Of a stretch of 64,000 nt of DNA, positions 1 to 9,706 are shown piece after piece. The DNA is from an uncultured Allomuricauda sp. (GTDB lineage Bacteria > Bacteroidota > Bacteroidia > Flavobacteriales > Flavobacteriaceae), in the NCBI RefSeq assembly GCF_947499695.1, contig NZ_CANMPQ010000001.1, forward strand, positions 372,001 to 436,000, written 5' to 3'. The notes beneath the pieces were generated by a model that worked only from the letters and a program-made list of their open reading frames with translations, was not told where the DNA came from and made no database searches. The translations under genes and the position numbers were made by a program. Within the stretch, counting starts at the first letter, position 1, and the number at the start of each line of letters is the position of its first letter.

Positions 1-1206
1 ATGGTGCCAGCTATATTCATTTCAATAATGGCTACCGGAAATCCGATTCCGCAGTTAGGATTTGGTTCTGCTGGTGAGGACGGAGTTTACCTATTGGATA
101 AGTTGAATGGATTGATGACAGACCTTGGATTCACCGCCTATACTGATGGCTCAAAGTCAACTATAGATGTATTTTTTATTACTGCGGCATTGATGTTGGG
201 TACCGCAGGATTACCCCATGTTATTATTAGATTCTTTACTGTTCCCAAGGTAAAAGATGCACGTAAATCGGCAGGTTATGCGTTGTTGTTTATTGCAATT
301 CTCTATACAACAGCTCCCGCTATAGCAGTGTTTGCCCGTACCAACTTGATGGAAACAGTTGAGAATACGCCTTATAAAGAAATACCTTCATGGTTTACCA
401 AATGGGAAGACACAGGATTGATCGCTTGGATCGATAAAAACAGTGATGGAAACATTCAATACCTCCCTGGTGATGCCACAGAAGGGAAACCAATTTTTAT
501 TGATGCCAGAGGAGAACACGGACAACGTAGAATTTCAAATGCAAGCAATACAGCGAATGAATTGTATGTAGATCGTGATATTACAGTTCTGGCTAACCCG
601 GAAATAGCAGGTTTACCCAATTGGATTATTGCTTTGGTTGCTGCAGGAGGTTTGGCCGCAGCTTTATCAACCGCCGCAGGACTACTTTTGGTAATTTCTA
701 CTTCAATTTCCCATGATTTGATTAAAAAACAGTTTGCTCCAGATATCTCAGACAAAAAAGAATTGCTAATAGCCCGACTTTCGGCAGTACTTGCAGTAAT
801 CGTTGCGGGATATTTTGGTATCAATCCTCCTGGTTTTGTGGCTTCAGTGGTCGCATTGGCATTTGGTCTAGCAGCTTCTTCGTTCTTCCCAGCCATTGTC
901 ATGGGTATTTTTAGCAAACGCATGAATCGGGAAGGAGCCATTTCGGGAATGATAGCTGGTTTGGGAATTACTACCTATTATATCGCTAGGTTTAAATTAG
1001 GGTGGATTGGAGACCCGGAAAACAGCACTCCAAATGACTGGTGGTTTGGAATTTCACCAGAAGGTTTTGGAACTGTTGGAATGCTTTTTAATTTCGGTAT
1101 AGCACTTGTGGTTTCTAGGTTTTATGCACCTCCTCCAGAGTCGGTTCAGGACATCGTGGAGAATATTAGAATTCCAAGTGGGGCAGGCGAGGCCATTGAA
1201 CACTAA
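1..1206 (+). CDS. Sodium:solute symporter (acetate-type), 3' part
   Basis: This is the C-terminal 401 residues of an inner-membrane SSS-family Na+/solute symporter; the gene starts before the window, so the ATG at base 1 is unlikely to be the true start. Several hydrophobic segments are visible, including AALMLGTAGLPHVIIRFF, a typical core-helix signature of acetate-type SSS carriers (ActP/VC_2705-like), and ALSTAAGLLLVISTSISHDL. A hydrophilic loop of about 100 residues containing a DKNSDGNIQYLPGD stretch separates two helices, as in the longer VC_2705-like symporters. The gene lies 223 bases before an acetyl-CoA synthetase in the same direction, which fits uptake of acetate or a related short carboxylate followed by activation. 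The substrate is inferred from family and context only. Confidence 0.85.
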   Translation: MVPAIFISIMATGNPIPQLGFGSAGEDGVYLLDKLNGLMTDLGFTAYTDGSKSTIDVFFITAALMLGTAGLPHVIIRFFTVPKVKDARKSAGYALLFIAILYTTAPAIAVFARTNLMETVENTPYKEIPSWFTKWEDTGLIAWIDKNSDGNIQYLPGDATEGKPIFIDARGEHGQRRISNASNTANELYVDRDITVLANPEIAGLPNWIIALVAAGGLAAALSTAAGLLLVISTSISHDLIKKQFAPDISDKKELLIARLSAVLAVIVAGYFGINPPGFVASVVALAFGLAASSFFPAIVMGIFSKRMNREGAISGMIAGLGITTYYIARFKLGWIGDPENSTPNDWWFGISPEGFGTVGMLFNFGIALVVSRFYAPPPESVQDIVENIRIPSGAGEAIEH

Positions 1207-1333
1207 ACATAAAAAATACTCCTTTACAATGAATTCAGCCTTTTTGACTCAAAAATGAAATCGTGAAAGGCCGTTATTGTAGTGCGGAAATCTCTGAGTT
1301 TATGTTATTCGTCGATGCAATTCTGTGAATAGC

Positions 1334-1349
1334 AGTGATAGGTATCACT
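1334..1349. promoter_or_regulatory. 7-bp perfect inverted repeat upstream of acs
   Basis: AGTGATA and TATCACT are perfect inverted arms separated by two bases, about 80 bases before the acetyl-CoA synthetase start. The size and symmetry fit a dimeric regulator's operator. No regulator is encoded nearby and the binding protein is unknown. Confidence 0.35.
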
Positions 1350-1429
1350 TAGGTCGATAAACCTCTTAAAAATGAATTTGCAGCCTCTTTTTTGCTAAAT
1401 TTAAAGCTCACAAATTTTGAGGACACCGC

Positions 1430-3337
1430 ATGAGCAACTACCACATCAAACATCTGGAAGAGTACTTTCAGGTATATAGAAAATCAGTCAGAAATCCAGA
1501 GGCTTTTTGGGAAGAAATTGCAGAGGAACATTTTGTTTGGCGAAAGCGATGGGATAACGTTTTGGAGTGGGATTTTTCCAAGCCAGAGGTGAAATGGTTT
1601 GAAGGAGCAAAATTGAATATCACGGAAAACTGTTTAGATAGACATCTTCAAATTCGACGCGATAAAACGGCCATACTTTTTGAACCCAACAATCCAGAAG
1701 AGGAGGCCGAACATATTACCTACAAACAGCTTCACGAGCGTGTGTGCAAATTCGCAAATGTTTTAAAGGATAATGGAATTAAAAAAGGGGATAGGGTGGT
1801 AATTTATTTACCTATGATTCCCGAACTAGCAATTTCCATATTGGCCTGTGCCAGAATTGGTGCTGTGCATTCTGTGGTTTTTGCAGGATTTTCATCAACA
1901 GCGTTGGCAACTCGTATAAATGATTGTGATGCAAAAATGGTACTTACTTCCGATGGGTCGTACAGAGGCGGCAAAACTATAGACCTCAAAGGAATTGTAG
2001 ATGATGCCTTGGAACAATGCCCTGGAGTTAACACGGTATTGGTTGCCAAAAGAACCAATGCAGACATACCGATGAAAAATGGGCGCGATCAATGGTTGCA
2101 GCCTTTACTGGACAGTGCCTATTCAGATTGTGCTCCCGAAATAATGGATGCTGAAGACCCTTTGTTTATTCTGTACACCTCTGGTTCAACAGGACGACCC
2201 AAAGGAATGATGCACACGACAGCTGGTTATATGGTTTATACGGCATTCACCTTTAAAAATGTATTCCAATACCGAGAGGACGATATATACTGGTGTACGG
2301 CAGATATTGGTTGGATTACGGGTCACTCATATATTGTCTACGGGCCATTGGTAAACGGAGCGACAACCGTAATGTTTGAAGGAGTGCCGTCCTATCCTGA
2401 TTTCGGAAGGTTTTGGGAAATTGTTGAAAAACACAAGGTGACGCAATTTTATACAGCGCCCACAGCGATTAGAGCTTTGGCCAAAGAGAATTTGGATTTT
2501 GTTGCCAATCATAATCTTTCTAGTTTGAAAGTGCTGGGCACCGTGGGAGAGCCGATTAATGAGGAAGCATGGCATTGGTATAATGACCATGTGGGAGAGA
2601 AAAAATGCCCCATAGTGGATACCTGGTGGCAGACGGAAACTGGAGGCATATTGATTTCACCCATACCATTTTCAACTCCAACAAAACCAACATATGCAAC
2701 CTTACCCATGCCTGGAGTACAACCTGCGTTAATGGATGAAAACGGAAAGGAAATAAAAGGTAATCAAGTCGACGGTCGACTTTGCATCAAATTTCCATGG
2801 CCTTCTATGGCCAGAACCATTTGGGGAGACCATGAACGGTACAAAGACACTTATTTTTCTGCTTTTAAAGGGAAGTATTTCACTGGAGACGGCGCTCTAC
2901 GAGATGAGGTAGGCTATTATCGAATAACCGGTAGAGTGGATGATGTAATTATAGTTTCAGGACATAATTTAGGTACAGCACCTATTGAAGATGCCATCAA
3001 TGAACACCCTGCGGTAGCTGAATCTGCTATTGTTGGTTTTCCGCATGATATTAAGGGTAACGCACTCTATGGATATGTTATTTTAAAGGAAACAGGAGAA
3101 TCACGAGACCGTGACAATCTAAAAAAGGAAATCAACCAAATGATTACCGAACATATAGGTCCTATTGCCAAATTGAATAAAATTCAATTTGTGCCAGGAT
3201 TGCCGAAAACTCGAAGTGGAAAAATCATGCGACGTATTTTAAGAAAAATTGCTTCAAAAGATACCAGCAATCTTGGGGATATTTCAACCCTGCTTAATCC
3301 AGAAGTTGTGGAAAAAATAATGGAGGAAGCTCTATAG
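1430..3337 (+). CDS. acs: Acetyl-CoA synthetase (acetate--CoA ligase)
   Basis: This cytoplasmic AMP-forming ligase converts acetate, ATP and CoA to acetyl-CoA, AMP and PPi. The 635 residues match the usual 630-650 of Acs. An N-terminal ACAS_N region is followed by the AMP-binding domain with the phosphate loop YTSGSTGRPKG (about residue 250), the WWQTETGG motif (about 402) and the hinge and C-terminal domain. LPKTRSGKIMRR near the C-terminus carries the lysine that acetylation switches off in known Acs enzymes. The upstream gene is an acetate-type symporter in the same orientation, so the pair forms an acetate-assimilation unit. The ATG is preceded by a GAGG stretch (TTTTGAGGACACCGC), an acceptable ribosome site. 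The assignment is secure; propionate is a possible alternative substrate. Confidence 0.95.
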   Translation: MSNYHIKHLEEYFQVYRKSVRNPEAFWEEIAEEHFVWRKRWDNVLEWDFSKPEVKWFEGAKLNITENCLDRHLQIRRDKTAILFEPNNPEEEAEHITYKQLHERVCKFANVLKDNGIKKGDRVVIYLPMIPELAISILACARIGAVHSVVFAGFSSTALATRINDCDAKMVLTSDGSYRGGKTIDLKGIVDDALEQCPGVNTVLVAKRTNADIPMKNGRDQWLQPLLDSAYSDCAPEIMDAEDPLFILYTSGSTGRPKGMMHTTAGYMVYTAFTFKNVFQYREDDIYWCTADIGWITGHSYIVYGPLVNGATTVMFEGVPSYPDFGRFWEIVEKHKVTQFYTAPTAIRALAKENLDFVANHNLSSLKVLGTVGEPINEEAWHWYNDHVGEKKCPIVDTWWQTETGGILISPIPFSTPTKPTYATLPMPGVQPALMDENGKEIKGNQVDGRLCIKFPWPSMARTIWGDHERYKDTYFSAFKGKYFTGDGALRDEVGYYRITGRVDDVIIVSGHNLGTAPIEDAINEHPAVAESAIVGFPHDIKGNALYGYVILKETGESRDRDNLKKEINQMITEHIGPIAKLNKIQFVPGLPKTRSGKIMRRILRKIASKDTSNLGDISTLLNPEVVEKIMEEAL

Positions 3338-3348
3338 TAAGTCAAAAT

Positions 3349-3376
3349 ATTTCTAAAAAATTGTTTTTTTAGAAAT
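3349..3376 (+). terminator. A+T-rich hairpin after acs
   Basis: ATTTCTAAAAAA and TTTTTTAGAAAT form a 12-bp stem with a four-base loop, 11 bases after the acs stop. The stem itself supplies the U-run, so it is a weak but plausible intrinsic terminator. Confidence 0.45.
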
Positions 3377-3685
3377 TAAGTGGATTATATAACTGCTAAT
3401 TGGAAGACAATTGGAGTTGTGATTACTTTTTCAAATTCCGGAATTTACTTCCCTAGAATTGAGTAAATGAAATTCTGAATACCTTTCTTTTTGTAAATCA
3501 ACATTCTTTATCAATATAAGCAGTTGTAAACAAAGTAAAAATACATCGGGATTTACCCTCCCATATTTCTTCCTCCAAATTGGTATGCTTTTAAACCAAG
3601 AATTGGTCTGTAGGCTGGATCAAAATTTAACTTTTCTTTATTATAACTAACTAGCTTAAAACCACTTGAATCCATGCTGAGCCAC
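3377..3685. other. Intergenic stretch with a protein-like minus-strand frame
   Basis: No recognisable gene lies here. On the minus strand, 3553 to about 3678 reads as 40 residues of protein-like composition (ending LKAYQFGGRNMGG, then stop). It runs into the N-terminus of the M14 peptidase gene, so it can only be a relic or chance. No strong terminator or promoter was seen. Confidence 0.3.
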
Positions 3686-4918
3686 ATGAGATTTTCTCGT
3701 CCTATTTTGGTCATAGGCCTTATTGTTTTTATAGTTTCTTGCTCAAGCTCTCGAAGTATAAAATTTCCAAATAAGGTAGACACAAAGGACAAACCAATAA
3801 CCTTTCAGAATAAAAGGGTTGAATATGTGCCTGAAATGGAAATTTATGTCAGCAACGACTTTCCCAGTGCACGACTCAACGGTATAGGTATTAAGAATGA
3901 TAGCACTATAGTTTTAAAAATAAAGCCAGAGAACATTCCAATAAACAACAGTGCATATTTTGCTTTTAAAACTTGGGGGAAGTCCTCAAGAACTACCTAT
4001 TTCCAATTCGAATACCCAAAAGGTTACAAACATAGATATGTTCCTAAATATCAAATCGGTAACGGACTTTGGCAACAGGCCGATTCATTAATGTTGTCGA
4101 AAGAAGATAGCATCACCACTCTAAAGTTTAACATTTCCAAGGATACGGCCCTTATTGCAGCACAAGAGGTCATAAATACCCAAAAGGTCAAAGAATGGTA
4201 TAGCTCGGTATCAAAAAAGCATGAGTCTGTATCAAGGTTGCATATAATTGGAAAAACCCATTTAGGAAGAGATATCCCAATGATGGACATCTATAACGGA
4301 TCAAAAAATAACAAAGATATTATTGTATTGCTTACCCGGCAGCATCCTCCGGAGGTAACCGGTTTCTTGGCATTTCAAAGTTTTCTGGAAGCTCTTTTGG
4401 AGAGCGGAAAACTAACAAATGCTTTTCTTGAAAAATATAGGATTCTCGCCTTTCCTTTAATGAATCCGGATGGGGTGGATCTCGGACATTGGAGACACAA
4501 TGCCGGAGGGGTAGATTTAAATAGGGATTGGAGTAAGTATCACCAACCAGAAATTTCAGCGGTCGTACATCAAATAGAACAGATTGTTCAAGAAGAAGGG
4601 GTAAAGGTATTGTTGGGTTTGGACTTTCATTCAACTTGGCATGATGTCTTTTACACCAATATTGAACGAGAAAGTACCAATTTACCAAGTTTTGTTTCAG
4701 ATTGGTTTACCCAATTGGAAGCAAACATTCCTGATTATAAAGTAAATGAGAAAAGTGCTGTAAGCACTAGACCAGTATCAAAAGGTTGGTTTTTAAAGCG
4801 CTTCAATGCGGTAGGAATCACCTATGAGATAGGGGATGAGACCCCAAGAGATTTTATAACCCTAAAAGGAAAAGTATCAGCACATGAAATGATGAAACTA
4901 CTAATTAATAACAACTAA
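3686..4918 (+). CDS. M14 family zinc carboxypeptidase lipoprotein
   Basis: This is an exported metallopeptidase predicted to trim C-terminal residues from peptides. The second in-frame ATG (3686) gives a clean lipoprotein signal, MRFSRPILVIGLIVFIVSC, so it is preferred over the ATG at 3674. M14 features in order are the zinc-ligand motif RQHPPEVTG (HxxE type, about residue 217), the substrate-binding segment DLNRDW (about 278), the third zinc ligand in LDFHSTWHD (about 312) and a candidate catalytic Glu in ITYEIGDE near the end. The N-terminal 150 residues look like the beta-rich domain found before the catalytic domain in cytosolic-carboxypeptidase-like members. The stop is 26 bases before susC, so it is probably co-transcribed with the SusCD pair and supplies peptides or amino acids for uptake. 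Confidence 0.85.
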   Translation: MRFSRPILVIGLIVFIVSCSSSRSIKFPNKVDTKDKPITFQNKRVEYVPEMEIYVSNDFPSARLNGIGIKNDSTIVLKIKPENIPINNSAYFAFKTWGKSSRTTYFQFEYPKGYKHRYVPKYQIGNGLWQQADSLMLSKEDSITTLKFNISKDTALIAAQEVINTQKVKEWYSSVSKKHESVSRLHIIGKTHLGRDIPMMDIYNGSKNNKDIIVLLTRQHPPEVTGFLAFQSFLEALLESGKLTNAFLEKYRILAFPLMNPDGVDLGHWRHNAGGVDLNRDWSKYHQPEISAVVHQIEQIVQEEGVKVLLGLDFHSTWHDVFYTNIERESTNLPSFVSDWFTQLEANIPDYKVNEKSAVSTRPVSKGWFLKRFNAVGITYEIGDETPRDFITLKGKVSAHEMMKLLINNN

Positions 4919-4944
4919 ATAGCAACTATCTAATTACTAAATCT

Positions 4945-7900
4945 ATGAGAAAATCATTTTTTACGTTCCTACTGGCATGTTTTACGGTGGGGATTGGGCA
5001 TTCCCAGATTTCAATTTCTGGTACAGTCTCCGATGACACAGGTCCGTTACCTGGGGCATCTGTTTTTGTCAAAGGAACTACCAATGGGACTACGACGGAT
5101 TTTGATGGTAACTACACCATTGAAGTAAACCAAGGAGAGACACTTGTGGTCTCCTATATTGGTTATAGTACACAAGAAAGAACTGTGGACTCGGACACAA
5201 CAATAAACTTTATCTTGGTACAAGATGCCGAGAGTTTGAAAGAGGTTGTGGTAACAGCATTAGGTTTTGTAGAACAGCGTGATAAGCTGGCATCTACTTA
5301 TTCCAAAATTGACGCGGATAAATTGGTACAACCTGTGGAGAATAAAATTATTGATGGTATTGCAGGTAAAGCTGCAGGGGTATCAATAAACGCCACATCG
5401 GGTGATCCTGGTGCGGGTTCCAACATTCAGATTAGGGGGACAAGTTCATTAAGCGGATCAAGCCAACCTTTAATTGTTGTAGATGGTATTCCATTGAACA
5501 ATGACAACCTTGCAGGATCGGGGGATGATGATCAATCAGCTGGTGTATCACAACAGTCCAGGTTAAACGATATTAACCCGGAAGATATCGAATCGTTTCA
5601 GGTTTTTAAAGGAGCTTCTGCAGGTGCCCTATATGGGTCAAGAGCTTTGAATGGGGTAATTGTAATCACCACCAAAAAAGGTAAAGCGGGTAAATTCAAT
5701 GTTAACTACTCCACTGGTGTTTCTATTGATCAAATTTCAATTAAGCATCCTTTGCAAACCACTTTTGGACAGGGAAATGGAGGTAGCTTTGCTGCTGATG
5801 CCCAAAGATCTTGGGGGGATCGGATTTCAGAAAGAGCCGGTGGTGCTGACGATGTGGATACTTCCGGTCAATTCTTTGAATCCTTGGTTTCCGATAATAT
5901 TATTTATCCCATTGCCCAAAAGAACTCCCAGGAAATATTTACTGATAGAAACTTTGATCAGGTTTTCCAATCTGGTATAACCTATGACAACAAAATTTCC
6001 GTAAGCAGTGGAAATGAAAAAGGAACCTACTACATAAGTGCGGCTCATGTTAATCAGGAAGGTATAGTTAAAAGTAGTTTTTATAAAAAGACAAACTTTA
6101 CAGTTAACCTCACACAAAACTTAACGGATAAGTTAAGAACAAATTTTAAGGCAAATTATGTACACACTGGCTCCAATAGAACGCAACAGGGTTCCAATAC
6201 CGCTGGTCTCTATCTAGGACTTCTGCGTACATCACCGGATTTTGACCAATCCGATTATATCGGCAACTATCATAGCAGCTCAGGTTCTATTACTCCAAGT
6301 AGGCATCGTGGCTATAGAAGGTCCCTTGGAAGCAGTGATAATGTCATCTATAATAACCCGTTATGGACGGTTAAGGAACAAGAAAGTACGGCTAAAGTAA
6401 ACAGATTGATAGGTACCGGAGAAGTTTCCTATCAATGGAACGACAATATAAGCACCTTGATTAGGGGTGGCGTGGATTTTTATGTGGACACAAGGGTTTA
6501 CTTTTTTCCATACTATACCGCAGGCGCGGCAAGAAGGTTTGGTTTGTTAAATGATGAGACCATAAACAATGAGGAATTTAATGGAGACCTCATTACTAAC
6601 TTCAACTACAAATTGACAAAGGACTTAAATACCAATGTCATTGTTGGTTTCGGTATTAATGATAGAAGACGTAAACGAATTTTTACAGAGGCAGACAATT
6701 TTATTGCCAACTTCAGGAACCCATTGGATGCTTCTGAGCTATCCGCAAGGGAAAATATAGGTTCTGAGACCACCAGAACCAGCAGACGAAACATCCGTTT
6801 CTATGGTACTGCGAATTTTGACTATGCAGACCAGTTGATATTGCAATTGGGTGGTGCCTATGAAAAACATTCTGTTCTACCATCATCGGACAATGGATTC
6901 TTTTACCCAAGTGCAGAATTGGGTTGGACCTTTACCAAGGCCTTAAAAGATTCAGGACCCTTATCATTTGGTAAGATCAGATTGGCATATGGCCAGGTGG
7001 CAAACGTGCCCATAGCACACAGGGAACAAACAGTTTTTGAGGTAGGTACTTTTTCCTCCTTCTCAGATGAGATTGCTTTGGAGAACTTCGGAGGTGGTTT
7101 TCAGTTGGACGAACGTTTAGGAAACTCCAACTTAAAACCTGAGATTAAAACGGAGTACGAAGTAGGTTTGGATTTGCGATTCCTAAGAAATAGAATAGGC
7201 TTGTCCACAACATATTACACTAATAAAACCGAGGATGTACTCTTAGACCTTGCTTTGGTTCCTTCTCTTGGTTTTGATGAGATCTATGCGAACGGGGCCA
7301 CCATAGAAAACGACGGGCTTGAAATTGAGTTCAGATATGACTTCTTGAGAAAAGATGATTGGAGAGGTTCCATTGCCCTGAACTATAGTACCAATGAAAA
7401 TATAGTAAGAGGTGTAAATGGTGAAGGCGAATTTATTCAAGAATTTTCAGAAGGTACATCCATAGAATCGGTTGCTATTGACGGAGAACCTCTAGGAGTC
7501 TTGTATACTCAAGGGGCCCTTAGAAATGCCGATGGAAGTTTGGTGTTGGACGCCAATGGATTTCCTCAGGTGGACACAGGTGGCAACTTGATTGTGGGTG
7601 ATCCTAATCCTGATTGGAGAGGAGGTCTACAGTTTGACCTTTCATATAAGAATCTATCTCTGGCGGCATCTTTTGATACCAGTCAAGGAAATGACCTGGC
7701 ACAGCGAACCCGATTTATTTTATCTTTCTTCGGAACACACTCAGATGTGGGTAATACCATTACCCTAACCGAAGATTTGGTGAATTTTGACGGGGATGTT
7801 TTCCCTGCCGGTTCCGTTGTGAGAGGTAATGTTGGAAATTTTGGCGGTGGGAATGTACTTCTTGATGAGGATTACTACACATCTCTATATGGTTTTGGAG

Positions 7901-8178
7901 ATGGAAAGTTGAATGAATTTGCTGTAGAAGATGGAAGTTGGACCCGACTCAGGGAACTATCATTGACCTATACCTTAAATTCACAGAAATTCCAGAAGGC
8001 TACAGGCTTGAGTTCTGTGCAGTTTACGGCATCCGGGCGAAACCTGATTATCTGGTCAGATGTAGTCGGAATTGATCCTGATATTAACCAGTTTGGTGTG
8101 GGCAGGGCCCGTGGATTGGATTACTTCTCTAATCCTGGATCGAGAACGTATGCTTTTGGAATCAATTTTAATTTTTAA
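4945..8178 (+). CDS. SusC/RagA-family TonB-linked outer membrane protein
   Basis: This is the TonB-dependent outer-membrane channel that works with the adjacent SusD-like lipoprotein to import oligomeric nutrients. The order is a signal peptide (about residues 1-21, ending GHSQ), a carboxypeptidase-like regulatory domain (ISGTVSDDTGPLPGASV to about 85), a TonB box-like EVVVTALG (about 100), a plug with IQIRGTSSLSGSSQPLIVVD and VFKGASAGALYGSRALNG, and a beta-barrel ending in aromatic YAFGINFNF. The 1077 residues fit the family (about 1000-1100). It is followed directly by susD. The substrate is not encoded in the fold; an upstream carboxypeptidase and a downstream amino-acid operon suggest peptides rather than glycans, and no glycoside hydrolase or anti-sigma system is nearby. 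Confidence 0.93.
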   Translation: MRKSFFTFLLACFTVGIGHSQISISGTVSDDTGPLPGASVFVKGTTNGTTTDFDGNYTIEVNQGETLVVSYIGYSTQERTVDSDTTINFILVQDAESLKEVVVTALGFVEQRDKLASTYSKIDADKLVQPVENKIIDGIAGKAAGVSINATSGDPGAGSNIQIRGTSSLSGSSQPLIVVDGIPLNNDNLAGSGDDDQSAGVSQQSRLNDINPEDIESFQVFKGASAGALYGSRALNGVIVITTKKGKAGKFNVNYSTGVSIDQISIKHPLQTTFGQGNGGSFAADAQRSWGDRISERAGGADDVDTSGQFFESLVSDNIIYPIAQKNSQEIFTDRNFDQVFQSGITYDNKISVSSGNEKGTYYISAAHVNQEGIVKSSFYKKTNFTVNLTQNLTDKLRTNFKANYVHTGSNRTQQGSNTAGLYLGLLRTSPDFDQSDYIGNYHSSSGSITPSRHRGYRRSLGSSDNVIYNNPLWTVKEQESTAKVNRLIGTGEVSYQWNDNISTLIRGGVDFYVDTRVYFFPYYTAGAARRFGLLNDETINNEEFNGDLITNFNYKLTKDLNTNVIVGFGINDRRRKRIFTEADNFIANFRNPLDASELSARENIGSETTRTSRRNIRFYGTANFDYADQLILQLGGAYEKHSVLPSSDNGFFYPSAELGWTFTKALKDSGPLSFGKIRLAYGQVANVPIAHREQTVFEVGTFSSFSDEIALENFGGGFQLDERLGNSNLKPEIKTEYEVGLDLRFLRNRIGLSTTYYTNKTEDVLLDLALVPSLGFDEIYANGATIENDGLEIEFRYDFLRKDDWRGSIALNYSTNENIVRGVNGEGEFIQEFSEGTSIESVAIDGEPLGVLYTQGALRNADGSLVLDANGFPQVDTGGNLIVGDPNPDWRGGLQFDLSYKNLSLAASFDTSQGNDLAQRTRFILSFFGTHSDVGNTITLTEDLVNFDGDVFPAGSVVRGNVGNFGGGNVLLDEDYYTSLYGFGDGKLNEFAVEDGSWTRLRELSLTYTLNSQKFQKATGLSSVQFTASGRNLIIWSDVVGIDPDINQFGVGRARGLDYFSNPGSRTYAFGINFNF

Positions 8179-8190
8179 ATGCAGGAAACT

Positions 8191-9612
8191 ATGAAATCTA
8201 TATATAAAATAATTTTATCATTGATTTTTCTAACATCGGCAACGGCATGTGACGATTACCTAGATGTAAATGAAAATCCAAATCAATTGGTGGAACTACC
8301 TTCGGGGGACCTAATGCTTGCCGGAACATTATTGGCCAATGCCCAGGTTCAACAAGGACAATTGGCTAGAACAAGTATGTATTACACAGGAGGTTTGATA
8401 GGCTTACAATTGGTACAACAGACCTTATATAATTATGATTACACACCTGGAGACTCCAACGCCGTTTGGGGGCATTTGTACAATGGAATATTGGTTCAGA
8501 ACAAAGAGATTCGTAGAATCTCCCCAGATGTGGGAATTTTGCAAGGAATCATTGACGTTAATGAAGCCATGGCCGTTGGTACAGCAGCATCTCTGTTTGG
8601 AGATATCCCTTACTCCACTGCAGTCCCTGATGACCCAGGTGTAAATTCAGAAGATCCAACGTTGGATGGACAAGCAGAAGTTTATGCTGCTTTGCAAACC
8701 TTGCTGGACAATGCCATTCCTAAATTACAGAATGGGTCAACAACTAGCGTTACCAATAGTCAGGACAATTATTTCGGTGGAGATGCTGATAGCTGGGTTA
8801 CTGCGGCATATACATTGAAAGCTCGCTATTTCTTACAGACCAAGCAATATGCGCAGGCATTGGCGAATGTCGTAAATGGAATTAGCAGTAGCGCAGGAAC
8901 AATGTCCTATAATCCAATTGGAGATGTTCCTGGTAACAGTAATATTCTCTTCAACTTTGTAAACAGTAGTAGAGCAGGGGATATGACGGGAGATGGAGCA
9001 TTTTATAGGGATTTGATTGACCCAGCCAATGTTAACAGTAGAAATAATGCTAAAACTGATGAAACCGCACGAAGAAATTACTCTTACATAAGCGGAGATG
9101 GTGACCAGACTGGCGGAATTGATGATGCCACTACACCGATGAAATTGGTAAGCTATGAGGAAAACGTTCTCATCTGGGCGGAATGTTTGATAAGGGCGAA
9201 CAATGATGTGCAAGGTGCAATCGATAAATTGAATGAGCTTAGGGCTTATCTGAATACAGGTGCTGCATTTAACCTGATCAATGGAGATGAGACCTTCCTA
9301 TATGATGCCTATGTATTAGCAGATTTTGAAGCAGGAGGAATGGAAAATCCTGATAACATTGCTACCGATAGGGCAGTACTACGTGAAATCATCGAAGAAA
9401 GATATGTTACGGGCTATAGTACCTACATGCCTTTTAACGATGTAAGAAGATTGCGTGCGGAAACTGACCTTTTGGTACCTTTTCCTTTGAACAATACGAC
9501 TACTACAGTTAATCCACAGCGTTTTCTGTATGCACAGGAAGAGATTAACAATAATGGTAATTTACCGAACCCGATACCGGATTTGTTTACGCCAACACCT
9601 GTTAATCAATGA
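8191..9612 (+). CDS. SusD/RagB-family nutrient-binding outer membrane lipoprotein
   Basis: This is a surface lipoprotein that caps the SusC channel and delivers ligand. The second ATG (8191) is preferred because it gives a compact signal, MKSIYKIILSLIFLTSATAC, with the lipobox Cys, and AGGAAAC lies just before it; the first ATG is at 8179. DDYLDVNENPNQ after the Cys is the usual start of mature SusD-like proteins, and the remaining 450 residues show the helical TPR-like pattern of the SusD-like_2 group, with ENVLIWAECLIRANN and the C-terminal NDVRRLRAE segment. The gene starts within 13 bases of the susC stop, so the two are translated from one message. Confidence 0.9.
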   Translation: MKSIYKIILSLIFLTSATACDDYLDVNENPNQLVELPSGDLMLAGTLLANAQVQQGQLARTSMYYTGGLIGLQLVQQTLYNYDYTPGDSNAVWGHLYNGILVQNKEIRRISPDVGILQGIIDVNEAMAVGTAASLFGDIPYSTAVPDDPGVNSEDPTLDGQAEVYAALQTLLDNAIPKLQNGSTTSVTNSQDNYFGGDADSWVTAAYTLKARYFLQTKQYAQALANVVNGISSSAGTMSYNPIGDVPGNSNILFNFVNSSRAGDMTGDGAFYRDLIDPANVNSRNNAKTDETARRNYSYISGDGDQTGGIDDATTPMKLVSYEENVLIWAECLIRANNDVQGAIDKLNELRAYLNTGAAFNLINGDETFLYDAYVLADFEAGGMENPDNIATDRAVLREIIEERYVTGYSTYMPFNDVRRLRAETDLLVPFPLNNTTTTVNPQRFLYAQEEINNNGNLPNPIPDLFTPTPVNQ

Positions 9613-9660
9613 GAAAGTTTAGTAGTTAGTTTTGAGTTAGCTTAGTTTTCTCATGCTTGA

Positions 9661-9687
9661 AAGGGATGCAATTTGCATCCCTTTTTT
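9661..9687 (+). terminator. Intrinsic terminator after susD
   Basis: AAGGGATGCA and TGCATCCCTT form a perfect 10-bp stem with a three-base loop, followed by TTTTTCTTTT. It lies 49 bases after the susD stop and faces the convergent amidohydrolase gene. Confidence 0.85.
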
Positions 9688-9706
9688 CTTTTGAAATAAT
9701 TCCAAA

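Noticed and set aside
456..941. 161-codon minus-strand ORF
   Set aside because: It lies wholly inside the symporter gene in the opposite frame and its residues (runs of Ala, Ser, Thr) are those of a shadow frame.
4945..9612. Polysaccharide utilisation locus
   Set aside because: SusCD is present but no glycoside hydrolase, sulfatase, lyase, hybrid two-component system or ECF/anti-sigma pair is nearby; neighbouring enzymes act on peptides and amino acids.
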